Part shown: one piece after another, positions 22,884 through 33,565 of the stretch
How the letters are laid out: each line of letters starts with the position of its first letter
Position numbering within the stretch: the first letter of the stretch is position 1
Source: Glutinoglossum americanum
Taxonomy: Eukaryota > Ascomycota > Geoglossomycetes > Geoglossales > Geoglossaceae
Assembly (NCBI GenBank): GCA_020080175.1
Contig: JAGHQL010000025.1
Span: forward strand, 1 to 64,000
Direction of reading: 5' to 3'
DNA length: 64,000 nucleotides
Notes under the pieces: generated by a model
The model's database searches: none
The model's input: only the letters and a program-made list of their open reading frames with translations
What the model was told of the DNA's origin: nothing
Position numbers and translations under genes: made by a program

Positions 22884-23583
22884 CGTGGCTTAAAAGTAAC
22901 CAGGCTAACAGACGTGCCAGTGGGGAGATGCTTGGTTTCGAAAAGGGCATGGAGGGCTAAGGTCGAACCCTCTAAGCTAGATGCGGAAACCTCTGCGACT
23001 AAAAGCTCAAATGAATAATGCCTGTTGCAGCACCGAATTAAGAGTCGCGGAACCCGAAATCCTACATTGTTATTTTAGAGCTGGCTGCAGTGGCATTGAG
23101 GCAGGTCCATCAGCACTGCTGGTAGAAAAGACATGGGGACGAAGCTTACTCAGGCCGCTTTACGACGCTAGCGTTCCGCATTCGGAAATCTTTGCGGACC
23201 AATAAGAACGCAGGACACCACTTCTAACTCCGCCCGTTGTTGACAAGGCATGTAAGGCTGAATGGCTTCCTGGTACAAAGTCAATTCAACACCAGACTTC
23301 TGAAATTACTTTACACCATGCATTTCGACTCGATTAGGCTAGTTTTGCGACGCTGACTCTAGAGAGGCCCCCGCCCCCATCTATAAGCTGAGGAGTTTGG
23401 TCTCTCATGCCGTCAGGGCTCGGTCACTACGATGAGTTGACGATTGTATCAGAAAACTGTATATAAACTTCGCAATGCCTCGTCGATCTGCTAGAATTCC
23501 TTTCGTTCTTTAATTGTTTACAACTGTTGGCGCCTCCCATTCCCACCCAGTTTCTTCTTACGTTGCTATTGTTTTGTGCCAAA
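22884..23583. promoter_or_regulatory. shared divergent promoter of the Zn2Cys6 regulator and carboxylesterase
   Basis: A 700-bp gap between two divergent start codons. A TATA-like TATATAAA lies at 23460-23467, 117 bases before the esterase ATG. I did not find a clear CGG-N-CCG regulator site by eye. Confidence 0.5.
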
Positions 23584-25348
23584 ATGCGATGCTTCAGTCT
23601 TCATTTCGTTGTGTGGCTGCCGATCCTGCTTTGCGCGGCAGCTGTTGACAACGGCTCACTTCCGACTATCGACCTTGGGTATGAAATCCATCAAGCCGCA
23701 ACTTTCAATGTGAGCACTCTCAGCTATTCCCTCCCTCTTTTAACCACGCTTGGTCACTCACCGGTCTACTCGCCTAGTCCACGGGAGAATTTTATAATTT
23801 TTCAAACATCCGGTATGGCCAAGCCCCAGTCGGCGGCTTGCGTTTCTCTGCACCGCTGCCGCCTCTCACCGACCGCTCCGTCGTTCAAAAGGGCGATATT
23901 GGCAGAGTCTGTCCCCAGGCATACCCAGTGTGGTACCTTCGTGCCCTCGCAGAGCTGAGCGGTTCCAGCAATGCCTCCTCTGCCAGCGATTCCTCCCTTA
24001 TACCTCCTGCGGACCCGCGGGAAGATGAGGACTGTCTATTCCTGGATGTGCTTGTACCCAAAAAAATCTTGGCGGAAGCGGGCAAAACGGGTTGCTCAGG
24101 TGCGCCTGTGATGGTCTGGATTTATGGGGGCGGATTTACCTTCGGAGAAAAGGCTAACAGTGGGAACCCTGCGGGGCTCATCTTACGGAGCCAAGAAGGG
24201 AATGAGACTGGACGCGGAGTGATCTATGTTGCTATCAACTATCGGGTATGTCTAAATTATATGTGTGGTGGTCCCGCTTTCTAACGTGCAATTAGGGGGG
24301 AGCCTTCGGCTTCCTTTCCGGACCAAATTTGCAGAAAAATGGCAATGCAAATGCTGGCCTTTTGGATCAGCGCCTCGCGCTTGAGTGGGTGCAGAAATAC
24401 ATTCACCTCTTTGGAGGTGATAAAGAGCGGGTTACCGTTTTTGGCCAGTCGGCTGGCGGCGGCTCGATCCTGCACCAGATCACCGCGTACGGTGGAGCGA
24501 AGGGAAAGGTTCCCTTCCAGCAAGCGATATTGCAGAGTCCCGGCTTTCAACCGTACCCAGGAAACTGGCAGCAAGATCAGCTCTTACAGGGGTACCTCCA
24601 AAACCTTAATGTCAGCACCATACAAGCAGCAAGGCAGCTGCCCTATAGCGCCCTCAGAGCGGCAAACACAAAACTAGTCGCGAAATCGCCATCCGGCTCG
24701 TTTACATTTTCGCCTGCAGTCGATGGAGACTTTGTTACAGCTTTGCCGGGCACCCTGCTTCTCCATGGAAATTTTGACAAGTCTCTCAAGGTGATGGTTG
24801 GGTACAACGCCCAAGAAACGCTTTTCTTCGTCAACCCGGCCAACACCAACAACTCCGCCTTCGTCGCCGGCATTAAGAATACCCTTCAGAACGCACAACC
24901 CTCAGTCGTCGATTATATCTCCAAGACGCTGTATCCCGAGGTATACGACGGCACATACCCCTACACGGACGCCAGGGGCCGAAACATGCTCAGCACCGCC
25001 GAAGCATCCTTCACCTGCAACACCTTCTTCCTCAACCGCGCCTTCGGCAACCAAACCTACGCCTACCGGTTCAGCGTCCCGCCCGCTTATCACGGGGAGG
25101 ACGTCGCCTACACGTACTTCAACGGGCCCAACCGCCTCGTCACCAACGACACAATCGCCCTCGCGCTGCAGAGCTACATCACGGCGTTCGCCACGACGGG
25201 CCAGCCGAACCGGCAGTCCCTCCCGCAGATTCCGCTATACGGTAGCAGCAATCAGATCCTGGACCTCAACGTCACGGGGATAACGCCGATTTCGGATCCG
25301 GAGGCTAACGAGAGGTGCGAGTGGTGGCAGAAGGCGTTGTATTTCTGA
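23584..25348 (+). CDS. secreted type-B carboxylesterase/lipase
   Basis: Alpha/beta-hydrolase that cleaves carboxylic esters, probably outside the cell. Exons 23584-23709, 23778-24245 and 24296-25348; 548 aa, the family's usual length. The start at 23584 gives a signal peptide (hydrophobic residues about 5-19, WLPILLCAAA). Next come NFSNIRYGQAPVG (type-B N-motif), EDCLFLDVLVP (EDCLxLxV signature), oxyanion hole IYGGGF, and nucleophile elbow FGQSAGGGS; Gln replaces the commoner Glu before Ser, which is tolerated. The catalytic His is in AYHGEDVAY. The LGAFGFL strand reads GGAFGFL. Several Asn-x-Ser/Thr sites suggest glycosylation. Longer frames upstream of this ATG begin with a non-ATG codon. 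Substrate unknown. Confidence 0.9.
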
Positions 25349-26765
25349 GCTCGCGCTGTTGGGTTTTTGCATCTTTGCTCAGCTAAGGCCAACCGGCCGT
25401 GAGGGAGTGCTGGCCGAGTACTGCGGCTGATGGCTGAACCCCCTGCTTTCTCGCCTCCCTGCAATGTATTGGATTCCGTGTCAAATTCCAGCCTCCTTGC
25501 TGGGCTAATAAGTGCACTTGCCATTTCCTTATACGAGTATTCTTCCTGTATTGCTCTTTGATTGCGTTGCCCGTGCGGAATGCATTGCTGACGGCACACA
25601 TTCCCGGGTCTTACTATTATGTCTTTAATGAAACCGGCCACTGGCTATAAGGACGCAGTTGGCCGGCACTCCTTCGATAAGAAGCAAATAGCTCAATCAA
25701 TTCTATTCTACCACACATAGCCCATCTACATGCTCCCACTCTAACCGTTCAATGCGCATATACCATCGTCAGCTGTGGCTCGAGCAAGCAAAGAAGGTAT
25801 CTGGTGGAAGCGATTTGCAGCAGAAAGATAGCTCATATATTAACTCTATGTAAACACACATTTAGACCCAAAGGGGAGGTACTTTTATTTCCACCAAAGC
25901 CCAGTGTTGATGGCTGGAACATTCCAAAATTACCGATTGTGACCGACTAATGATAGTCAAAGAGACTCGGAGCGCAAGCTGTATCCTAACAGGTATGACT
26001 GCTCTTATTGCTATCTACTTGCCCACAGAGCGAGATCCAAACCTTTGTTCACTCGCCACTGCGTGATATATCACGGGCTGTAGGTAGTCGCGGTTGTTAC
26101 TATCCGAGAGACCCGCCTCTGGAGGGAAAGGAGGCCTCTCGGGACGGTACGACCTTTACGGAAGCCTCGACTTCATGCGCGATATCTGGTAGTATCAGCG
26201 GCGGCAGTGTTTGCCAGAATCGGGGAAACAGATATTTTCAACTCAAAACAGTTGCATTAAGCCCACAACAAGCAGTCAAGGCAGTATGCGACCACACCCA
26301 AATACCGAAACTATTTTGGGTATATACTAAAACAATAGTGTTGCATCCAAAAATGGAGGGTTTGGCCCCTAGTTTTGAAGGCATATCCACCCTCACTCTT
26401 GCTGCTCTTGTTGTTGATAGGGCCGGGTCCTCACACAAGAGCCGGGACAGGAAACAGTGAGGTTATAGTGAGCTAAGGGAACAAGGGCATGAATAACTAT
26501 GCAGATTAGTAAAGAGTGTCAGCTCTTTACTACCCTGAGGCACTTCGACTCGAACCCCCTTTCGGTTGGATAATAGGTTAGGAAATCATAATCTCTCTGT
26601 AGCATCGCTTATAATAGCGAAATCCCCAGAGGCCGTACCAACTCATTAGATACCCTTCTATTAGGGCTACCTTGTTATGTGAATGACATCCTTCAACCTT
26701 GAGCCTTATGCATTTCTTTCTCCTGTGTTCGGCCGGGGATCTTCTACTACCTCGGCTTCCTCAGC
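25349..26765. other. intergenic between convergent esterase and membrane-protein genes
   Basis: No gene supported. The plus-strand open frame 26008-26460 has no family match. A perfect 8-bp hairpin, GTAAAGAG-TGTCAG-CTCTTTAC, lies at 26509-26530. Confidence 0.5.
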
Positions 26766-28162
26766 TTATTTTCCATCTTGAGAAGAGCCTGCATTAGTGT
26801 CAGATGTAGTTTTTTCTTGCCCAAGTTCAATTTCAGGGGGTCGAGAAGCATCGTGCCCTTTTCCGCCTGGAGAAGGGTTTATCTTAGTGCTAGTCTGGGT
26901 GTTCCTCTGAGATGTAGATTTGGCTGTACTAGGTGTAGACCTGGCTCGGCCAGGTTCGGCGTCAGGGGTTTCGGAGGCATCGTTAACCGATTCTGTAAGG
27001 GTAAGTTGGTAATAGAGACACTACCAACAGCCGAAGGTAGAGCAGACTTACTCATAGCCCAGTAGAGAGCCTGAACAAGTAATGGAACCCAAAGCAAGAG
27101 CGCGATGACTTGTCCAAAGCCCCATTGATTATCCTGAAAGTCTGCCCCCACTATATTTTTCATGATGATTCTCTTTCGCTCGAGCTGCACCAGACAATAT
27201 AGAACGCCAATCGAGAAGGCGATAGGCGACGCGCAAATTACTCCTGCAATGGCTATTCCGATGAAAGCAGCGATTTCTTCCCCGCATTTCTTTATGCAAA
27301 CGCAGATGAGGATGAGTCCAACAACAATTGCGAGAACAATGCCTAGTATAATTCCAAGATTTCGGAAGCCAGTCCTCTCGTCAGCTGCCGAGGTGACTAG
27401 AGCATGCGGGTTTGAGAGTTTCGGAAGAGTCAGCCCGTGAGGGTGTGGTTTTTGTATGTACACGAACCCGGGGAGTAGCGACCCGTACTTCGTACACGCA
27501 GCCGCCAGTTCCTGGAGACTTTGATAAGAAGCCTTTGAAGTGTGAAGATGGTGCACCAAACTCATGAAGAAGGAAAAGTCCAGAAGCCCGTAGAGCGCAA
27601 CTACCATGATCCGCGACGTGGATGTCTTAACCTTACCAACAGCACCCACACAAGCAGCCGTGATGATTGTCGATAGCAGACCAAGAAATTGCATTGTCAT
27701 TAGCGACTGGAGGAAAGTGATCTCGTAGAATGGCGCAGATTGCTTGAGACGAACGATGGCGGCGACGGCTACCGGGATCGTGAATTGGGCACTGGTATCG
27801 AGAAACATGTTAAATACATTTCTCAGGTGTTCTCTTCGCCCCTCGGATTTCACCAGCGCGTAAACGATGGAGTAAACCGGGCCAAACACGAAAACGAGCA
27901 CCGCTTGAATGATGTATGAAGCATTTGCCTAAGGGAGAGCGTTCCAGTCAATGAAACCGTCCGGGAGCACACATGCAATCTTACAGTATGAGCGCACCCC
28001 GACGCCCGAGAGATCGGGGTTCCCATAACCCCATACAAGCGAGCAGATGCTTGAACAGTCATTGATGGTGTGTGTCACGTTTAGTCGCCCAGCTTCGGCT
28101 TGTATTAAAAAATCGCTGATAGAGGGAAATGAGCAGTTGCTCGTGCTGTTGTTGCTCGCCAT
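26766..28162 (-). CDS. uncharacterised multi-pass membrane protein with NPDLSGVG motif
   Basis: Function unknown. Exons 28162-27998, 27928-27052 and 26992-26766 give 422 aa. The N-terminus (about 1-55) is extracellular-like, with paired cysteines (CSSICSLVWGYGNPDLSGVG) and Asn-glycosylation sites. About seven hydrophobic segments follow, including YIIQAVLVFVFGPVYSIVYAL, FLQSLMTMQFLGLLSTIITA and NLGIILGIVLAIVVGLILIC. The tail of about 75 residues is hydrophilic and rich in Ser/Thr. The Cys..W..GNPDLxGxG start occurs in a poorly described family of Pezizomycotina membrane proteins. The TAG seen when reading straight through at 27929 is the AG end of intron 1; intron 2 removes the alternative C-terminus. 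It is convergent with the esterase. Confidence 0.75.
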
Positions 28163-28807
28163 CTCTGGCTCTCCGGGATAATAAGTCCCTCGAGGTGAGG
28201 GCTAGGAAGGATTGTGCGTTCAGCGAGCTGGGCTTAGTGGCGGGGTGAGGTGGCGCGGGTCTAGGGCACACCCGGCTCGCCGTTTAAAGCGGCGGCAAGT
28301 AGGTGTTATATATTGAGCTGCTGTTTCCTTCTACCAAGACACGCGTGGGGGCATTTGTATGCCTACTTGTTTAGAACAGCAAGGGTGCACAAAGCTATCA
28401 GAGAACACGTCTTAGGCCACTTGAGGGATTCATAATATAGCAGAGAACCAATTTTCAGGTTCAGAGATTAAGGACATGATACGCCTGCCGCCTCTACGCT
28501 TAAATCTCCCTCGAGAAATGCAGCCAGCGAACATTATCCAGAAAACCCGGAAAAGGAATAAACAGCTCTTGTCCAACACAGTCTATTTGCCCTCCCGCTT
28601 CACCAAATAGGCTATTAGAAGCGGGTGTTGTGAAGGGTCGAGGTCTATAAGTAATGGTACAACGATGTAATGATACACGAAATTTTTGAGGTTTCCGGTT
28701 CCCGACGCCGCAATTGACAGATCATGGGGCACCGAGAGGATCGAGTGAGAGGAGAGTTGAGGCTTTTAAGCGTAAGGCGTGCAGAAAGGAGGCTGGATAG
28801 GGAGTGT
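28163..28807. other. intergenic, nothing recognised
   Basis: About 645 bp holding the membrane-protein promoter on one side and the cytochrome c 3' UTR on the other. No RNA gene or repeat seen. Confidence 0.5.
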
Positions 28808-29564
28808 CTATTTGGTGGCGTTGCGGAGATGGCTATTCGATAGAAGTCAGTGGGGATTCAAAGTATCTGCAAGTAGAGTATCCGTACGTAATCAAGTCAT
28901 TCCGATCTTTTTCCTTCTTCAGACCACCGAAAGCCATCTTGGTTCCTGGAATGTACTTCTTGGGGTTCTCCAAGTATTCGAACTTGAGGGTGGAAAGACA
29001 AGTTAGCACTAGCTTGCGCTTTACCGATGAATCAAAGGCAGACTGGAGCTAGATTCAAGAACGTACAAGAGTGCCCTCATCCCAGGTTATACCCTTCTGC
29101 TTATTAGAGTCGGTGTACGAGAAGCCCTCCACCATGCCAGTCTTGCGACCAAACAACCCGTGGAGATTAGGACCGATCTTGTTGCCCTCACCTGCGCCTA
29201 GGGTATGGCACTGGGCGCATCGTGTCTGAGAATGGGTTAGCACTCGGCCGGCCCATGTCTAGATGTCCAAATGCCTGGATAATGAGGCCTAATGCAGGGA
29301 ATGGCAAAGTGGATATACCTTGAACAGGTTTGCACCCTTCTTATCATCTCCTGCACAGAGCGTCAGCGCTCAATTCCACACGCAGACAACACCCATGCAA
29401 TAGAATATCATGCGACAGCCCAGGCCGGTAACAACGGGTGAAGTGAGCAATTGCCATTTCTCGAGGCCCCGGATCACAAACCAAGACTCCATCACCCATC
29501 CTCAGGCAACAAGGCTATCGGCAGGGCAAGCAAGAAAAGGCCACTCACCTTCTTTGAAAGGCAT
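28808..29564 (-). CDS. cyc1: cytochrome c
   Basis: Electron carrier between complexes III and IV in the mitochondrial intermembrane space, and a substrate of haem lyase. Five exons: 29564-29549 (16 bp), 29350-29319, 29225-29067, 28982-28888 and 28832-28808 (25 bp); 108 aa, the standard size. It starts [16 protein letters not shown]; haem-binding [45 protein letters not shown] with axial Met; C-terminus LITHLRNATK. All haem ligands are present. The very small first and last exons are easily missed by gene finders. The gene is divergent from the mitochondrial protein gene at 30084. Confidence 0.96.
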
Positions 29565-30083
29565 CTTTACACAATAACCCGTCTATCTTACTCCAAAGAA
29601 AAGCAACAAGAACAGGAAAGGTGAGAGTAAGTATTAACAATTCTTCCGAGCGAGGGTGATGTGAAAGTGACGATGGACAACAAATAAGTAGGCTCCGCTC
29701 GGAAGGAAAGAAAAGATCGCGCTTAGAAAAAAAAAAGTCCGGATTCTCTCGCAAAACGATGGGAAATTAGCGGATTGTGCGGGTCCAATGAGAAAAAGCG
29801 GAATGGCCAGGCGATTGGTTGAGATCGGCGCTTTCCGGGAAGAGCTCGGAAGAAATTTTCTTCGGCGGAAAAGAAAATAGAAAAGAGGGAAATATGAAAA
29901 AAAAAAATTTTTTTAAATTTATCCTTTAATTTATTTTTTTATTTTTTTTTATTTCTTGATGCACCTTGGCGAACACCATCTCCATCTAATCAACACCACA
30001 CATCACACATAACCCACATAGCCACTCTACTCAGTCTGCTCAATGAGTTCTAACCCACCCATCTAAATAACAATCGCGCCACC
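29565..30083. promoter_or_regulatory. divergent promoter of cytochrome c and a mitochondrial protein gene
   Basis: 519 bp between start codons of two genes whose products are both mitochondrial. It contains an A-run/T-run block (about 29900-29955). I could not pick out a proven respiratory regulatory site by eye. Confidence 0.5.
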
Positions 30084-30856
30084 ATGCCAATCCACCGCCT
30101 CTCCCTCCGTACCCTCCTCCACCGCCCCCTCCCCGCATCGAGACTCCTACCAGCAACACTACCAAGAAGAACCCTCGCGACAACGACCCCACCTCCACCT
30201 CCCCGAACCCTCGAAAAACCCACAAAATTCACCCCGCCCTCTCACCCCTCCCGACGGCCCCGTCCACGAACCTACCCGGGCCCCACACTCACGTCCGAAG
30301 ACCTAAAGAGGCACCGGACGAAGAAATACCCAAACATGATGCCCGGAGAGGGAACGTTCATGCATTACTTCCTAACAAGCCGGGGCCTACATCTCTACAT
30401 CACGCTAGTCCGTTCCCCCCCCCACCAAAAAAAAAAAAAAACAAAAACCACCAGCTAACAAAAAGAACCAAACAGACGACCCTCGTCCTCCTCGCCATCT
30501 TCACGACCCACCAGTCCTTCTCCAAAACCTCGCCCTTCGCTCACCTCCTCCCTCCGGCCTCCACCCTCCTGTCCTCCCCCGTGAAGTTCTTCTCGACCTA
30601 CGTCGAGGTCTTCAAGCTCCACACCGCGCACCAGTCCGCCGTGACGGCCGAGCGGCGCAAGCAGAAGGTCGAGGACGTCCAGAAGAGGAGCCAGTATCGG
30701 AAGGCTCACGGGTTGGAGGGCGAGGGGCTTGGCGGGTGGACGGCTAAGACGGAGACGGAGGCTATGGGGCCCGCGGTCCCGCTTGACGGGGAGGGACAGG
30801 GGGAAGGGGAGCGGAGGAGAAGGCCACAGGTTAAGAAGTGGCTCGGGATATGGTGA
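30084..30856 (+). CDS. conserved mitochondrial (inner) membrane protein, function unknown
   Basis: Exons 30084-30407 and 30476-30856; 234 aa. Residues 1-35 are rich in Arg, Leu and Pro without acidic residues (RTLLHRPLPASRLLPATLPR, then RRTLAT), a strong presequence. A proline-rich linker leads to GEGTFMHYFLTSRGLHLYIT and one hydrophobic segment, LTTLVLLAIFTTH. The tail has SPFAHLLPPA and VEVFKLHTAHQS and then a charged, probably matrix- or intermembrane-side, region. I recognise the FMHYFLTSRGLH block as conserved in filamentous ascomycetes but know no function for it. The intron begins GTCCGT and contains a run of A and C; its branch site CTAAC is good. It is divergent from cytochrome c, which fits a respiratory role (inference). 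Confidence 0.75.
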
Positions 30857-31120
30857 TGCCGGAATGTCATTTACCATTCATCTATAAAACCAGTTATTTT
30901 CCCGCCCTGCCTGCTGACATTTCCCGAGCCTGCTGCGGAAGCACGACACCCAACTTGTAAATTATACTTCTCCGCTAAATTGGCGCTCCTCCACACTGCT
31001 GAGAGGAATCCAAAATCCAAAATCCAAAAAAAAAAAAAAAATGACAAACAAAACAAAGCCAGATAGTGAAAACGTATATGACAGAGAAGGGCGATCCCGG
31101 GAGGGTAACACCTAGAAGCT

Positions 31121-33101
31121 TCAACGGTACGACGTATACGGCGGATCATACCCATACCCTCCGGTCGTTCCTCCCCTCCCCCTCCCGATGCTAGGCCGGT
31201 AATACTCCTCCTCATACCCGACCTTCGGTCCCAACTCGTCTCTCTCAAACCTGCCCCTCAATTCCTCCACGTCCCTATCATCCACTACATCCCTCTCATA
31301 CTTCCTGCTGTCCCTCGGCCCCTCAAACTCCCTCGCTTCCTCCGCTGCCGACCTCCTAATCCAATCGCCGCGCTTGGCTTCCGCCTCACGAGCATACTGC
31401 TGGTCGTCATAGCTGAAGGGCAAGCTACTTTCGTAGACCGCGGAGATGTCGGGCTCGGAGTTACGGTAAGAGTCCCCGAATGGGGCTGAGGGGCTTCTCT
31501 TCCGACGAGAAGGGTGAGCGCTGCTGGGGCCTACATTGCTTCCAGCACGGTGGTGATGAGGTGGTGGAACGATGTTTGCGGGGCGGGTTTTACTGGTCGA
31601 ATTCGCACGAATGGGTCTGGCGTCAGCGTCGAGCTTTGCGCCGGTGTCGTGGGTCTTTCCACCTCCAGGCTGCGCAGCATAAGGTTTGCGCTCTCTCTCA
31701 AAGTTACTAGACGGCACAGGCATGTCTTCGACGGCCGGATCCGATGTTCCGAAGTACGGTGCTCGTTCCCGCTCGAGTGGGTGGGCGCTTTCGGATCGAT
31801 AATGGCCCTGAGGCTCGTATTGGACGGGTTTAGGCTCCTCCTGGTCATCGTCCACCGACGACGCAACTTCGAACTTCTGCCTTTCCCTCATGTCCGCCAT
31901 TCTGGGAAACAGCCGACGATTGATCTCCTTTGGGAACCTTTCCTTCGGGTTCTTTGCGCTATTTATAGGCATATCCTTAATAGCCTTCTGCAGCCTTTCG
32001 ACTTCCTGGTCCGGATAGGCTCTAAGCAGAATTGTCATCCACTTTTCGAACCCGGCGGGGGTTAAGCCCGGTATATAAGGTTGCTCATCGTGGCGATCCT
32101 GGACGAGGTGGTGTTGGCATTCGAGATCACGATATAGGCGTGATAGAGAAGAAGGTTTCCGCCCAGTGAATTGATCTGTAAGTATGTTTAGCTTAACTAC
32201 CATGCGCTCACTCAAGGGAGACATACAACTCCAGAGATACGGCTCATTCAAGATCTTCACGGTCTCGTAATACTTTGCCATTTTCGAAGGGGTCACGACA
32301 ATGCTATCCCGTGGTTCAAAATCTGCAATCTAAAGCTCAGGTATTAGCGCCTACCCTACTAGGAAGTATCTGGAGAGTGTCCCGTATACTTACTATATGA
32401 TTCGCGAGTCCCCGTAAGAGATCACCTAGCCGTGGGGTCGGATTCCCGTTGCCATCAAACAGCTTTCCCCACGTCTTATCAAGCGCAGTTGGCTCACTGC
32501 TGCTTGTAGAGGCTCGGGAGGGCCTGGGCCGCGGGGGAATCGAATCGCTGCTTGCTGCAGGTGATGGGGGCACTCTGTCATCCGGCCGTAGGCTCTCTCG
32601 TGGGCTGCGCGGTATTGTATTAAAATAGCCCTGTGGGTTTGAAGGTGATGTATATGTCGTGTAGTCTGGTTTTGGAGGAGTATACGCAGGCTGAGCCGAT
32701 TGTGCCCGAGCTAGAGGGACGCCAGGCTCTGCTTGCAAACCACTTGACGTTTTAAACGCTTTCATTAGCTCTGCCTTCACGTCTGCTTTGATCTGAGCAA
32801 CGAGCTCGGGTGGATAGTCCCGGCTCAACGGGTCTTGTCGTTCAGAAGTGGGGTAATCATAGCGGTTTTGGTAGGCAGGATCTCTAGTGGAATCGGAAGG
32901 ATAGTCATCTCGAGGGACGGATGATCGCGAGAAATCCCTGGACTCTCTCGGATCAACATATTGAGAACTCGGTGGTGGCTGGTAGCCACCAGAAGGGTAT
33001 ACTGGCGTGGCACGAGGGTCGACCGGACGAGTGCTTGGAAACGAGTATTCAGATGAAAAGGCGTGATCAGCGCGCGGACTACGATAGCCGTCGTATGCCA
33101 T
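31121..33101 (-). CDS. DUF7514-domain protein, low-complexity ends
   Basis: Exons 33101-32394, 32329-32230 and 32175-31121; 620 aa. The N-terminal 200 residues are disordered (Pro, Ser, Arg, Tyr). The conserved core runs from about residue 208: TWGKLFDGNGNPTPRLGDLL, then FEPRDSIVVTP, SLSRLYRDLECQHHLVQ, PGLTPAGFEKWMTILLRAYP and LPINxxKNPKERFPKEI-like motifs. This is the fungal DUF7514 core, of unknown biochemical role. The C-terminus is rich in Arg/Asp/Glu and ends in Gly/Tyr-rich repeats. Intron 2 (GTTGTATG..TTACAG) also reads open, so the exon 2/3 border is slightly less certain. The protein is probably cytoplasmic or nuclear; no membrane segment is seen. Confidence 0.8.
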
Positions 33102-33565
33102 ATGAGAACTATCGGATATTTTGAGGATCGTTCGTTGACTTGTAGCGTCTTAAGGCAAAGGATAATTTTGGTGGATTCAGTGCATGGTTGGGTTTACGGC
33201 TTCTGAGAGCAGCGAATGGGGCCGGGTGATCAGTTGATGACGATGAAGCAAGGCTGCAGATTTGATCTGGGGCAACACTTTTACGCCCCACACGGCTGAT
33301 AGCTGCAAACCAGATGTGATCATCTCTTTGATATGTGCGCAGTTGAACGGATGCGATGGGCGCTCAAATATATCTTATTCAGCACTGGTGATCTGCTTCA
33401 ACGCTTTTATTTTATTTTCTTATTCCTCCTTAACTATTTCCGGCTGCCGCATTTGCCACAAATCAAACTATCCCCATTTCACCCATCCCCTCACGGCCTC
33501 CAGCCGCCACTATCAAAGAATGACAATATGCGCCACCCATATCGCGGGCCTTCAGAACACGCTAT
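33102..33565. other. gap between DUF7514 and Stc1-domain genes
   Basis: 464 bp holding the promoter of the DUF7514 gene and the 3' UTR of the Stc1-domain gene; both genes lie on the minus strand. Nothing else seen. Confidence 0.5.

Noticed and set aside
23527-23583. N-terminal extension of the carboxylesterase
   Set aside because: The extension begins at a non-ATG codon; the ATG at 23584 gives a proper signal peptide.
26540-26570. Minus-strand GGGTTCGAGTC resembling a T-loop
   Set aside because: The flanking bases cannot form a T-stem and no other tRNA parts are present.
27929-27997. In-frame TAG in the membrane-protein gene
   Set aside because: It is the AG end of a 69-bp intron whose removal gives the family motif NPDLSGVG followed directly by a membrane helix.
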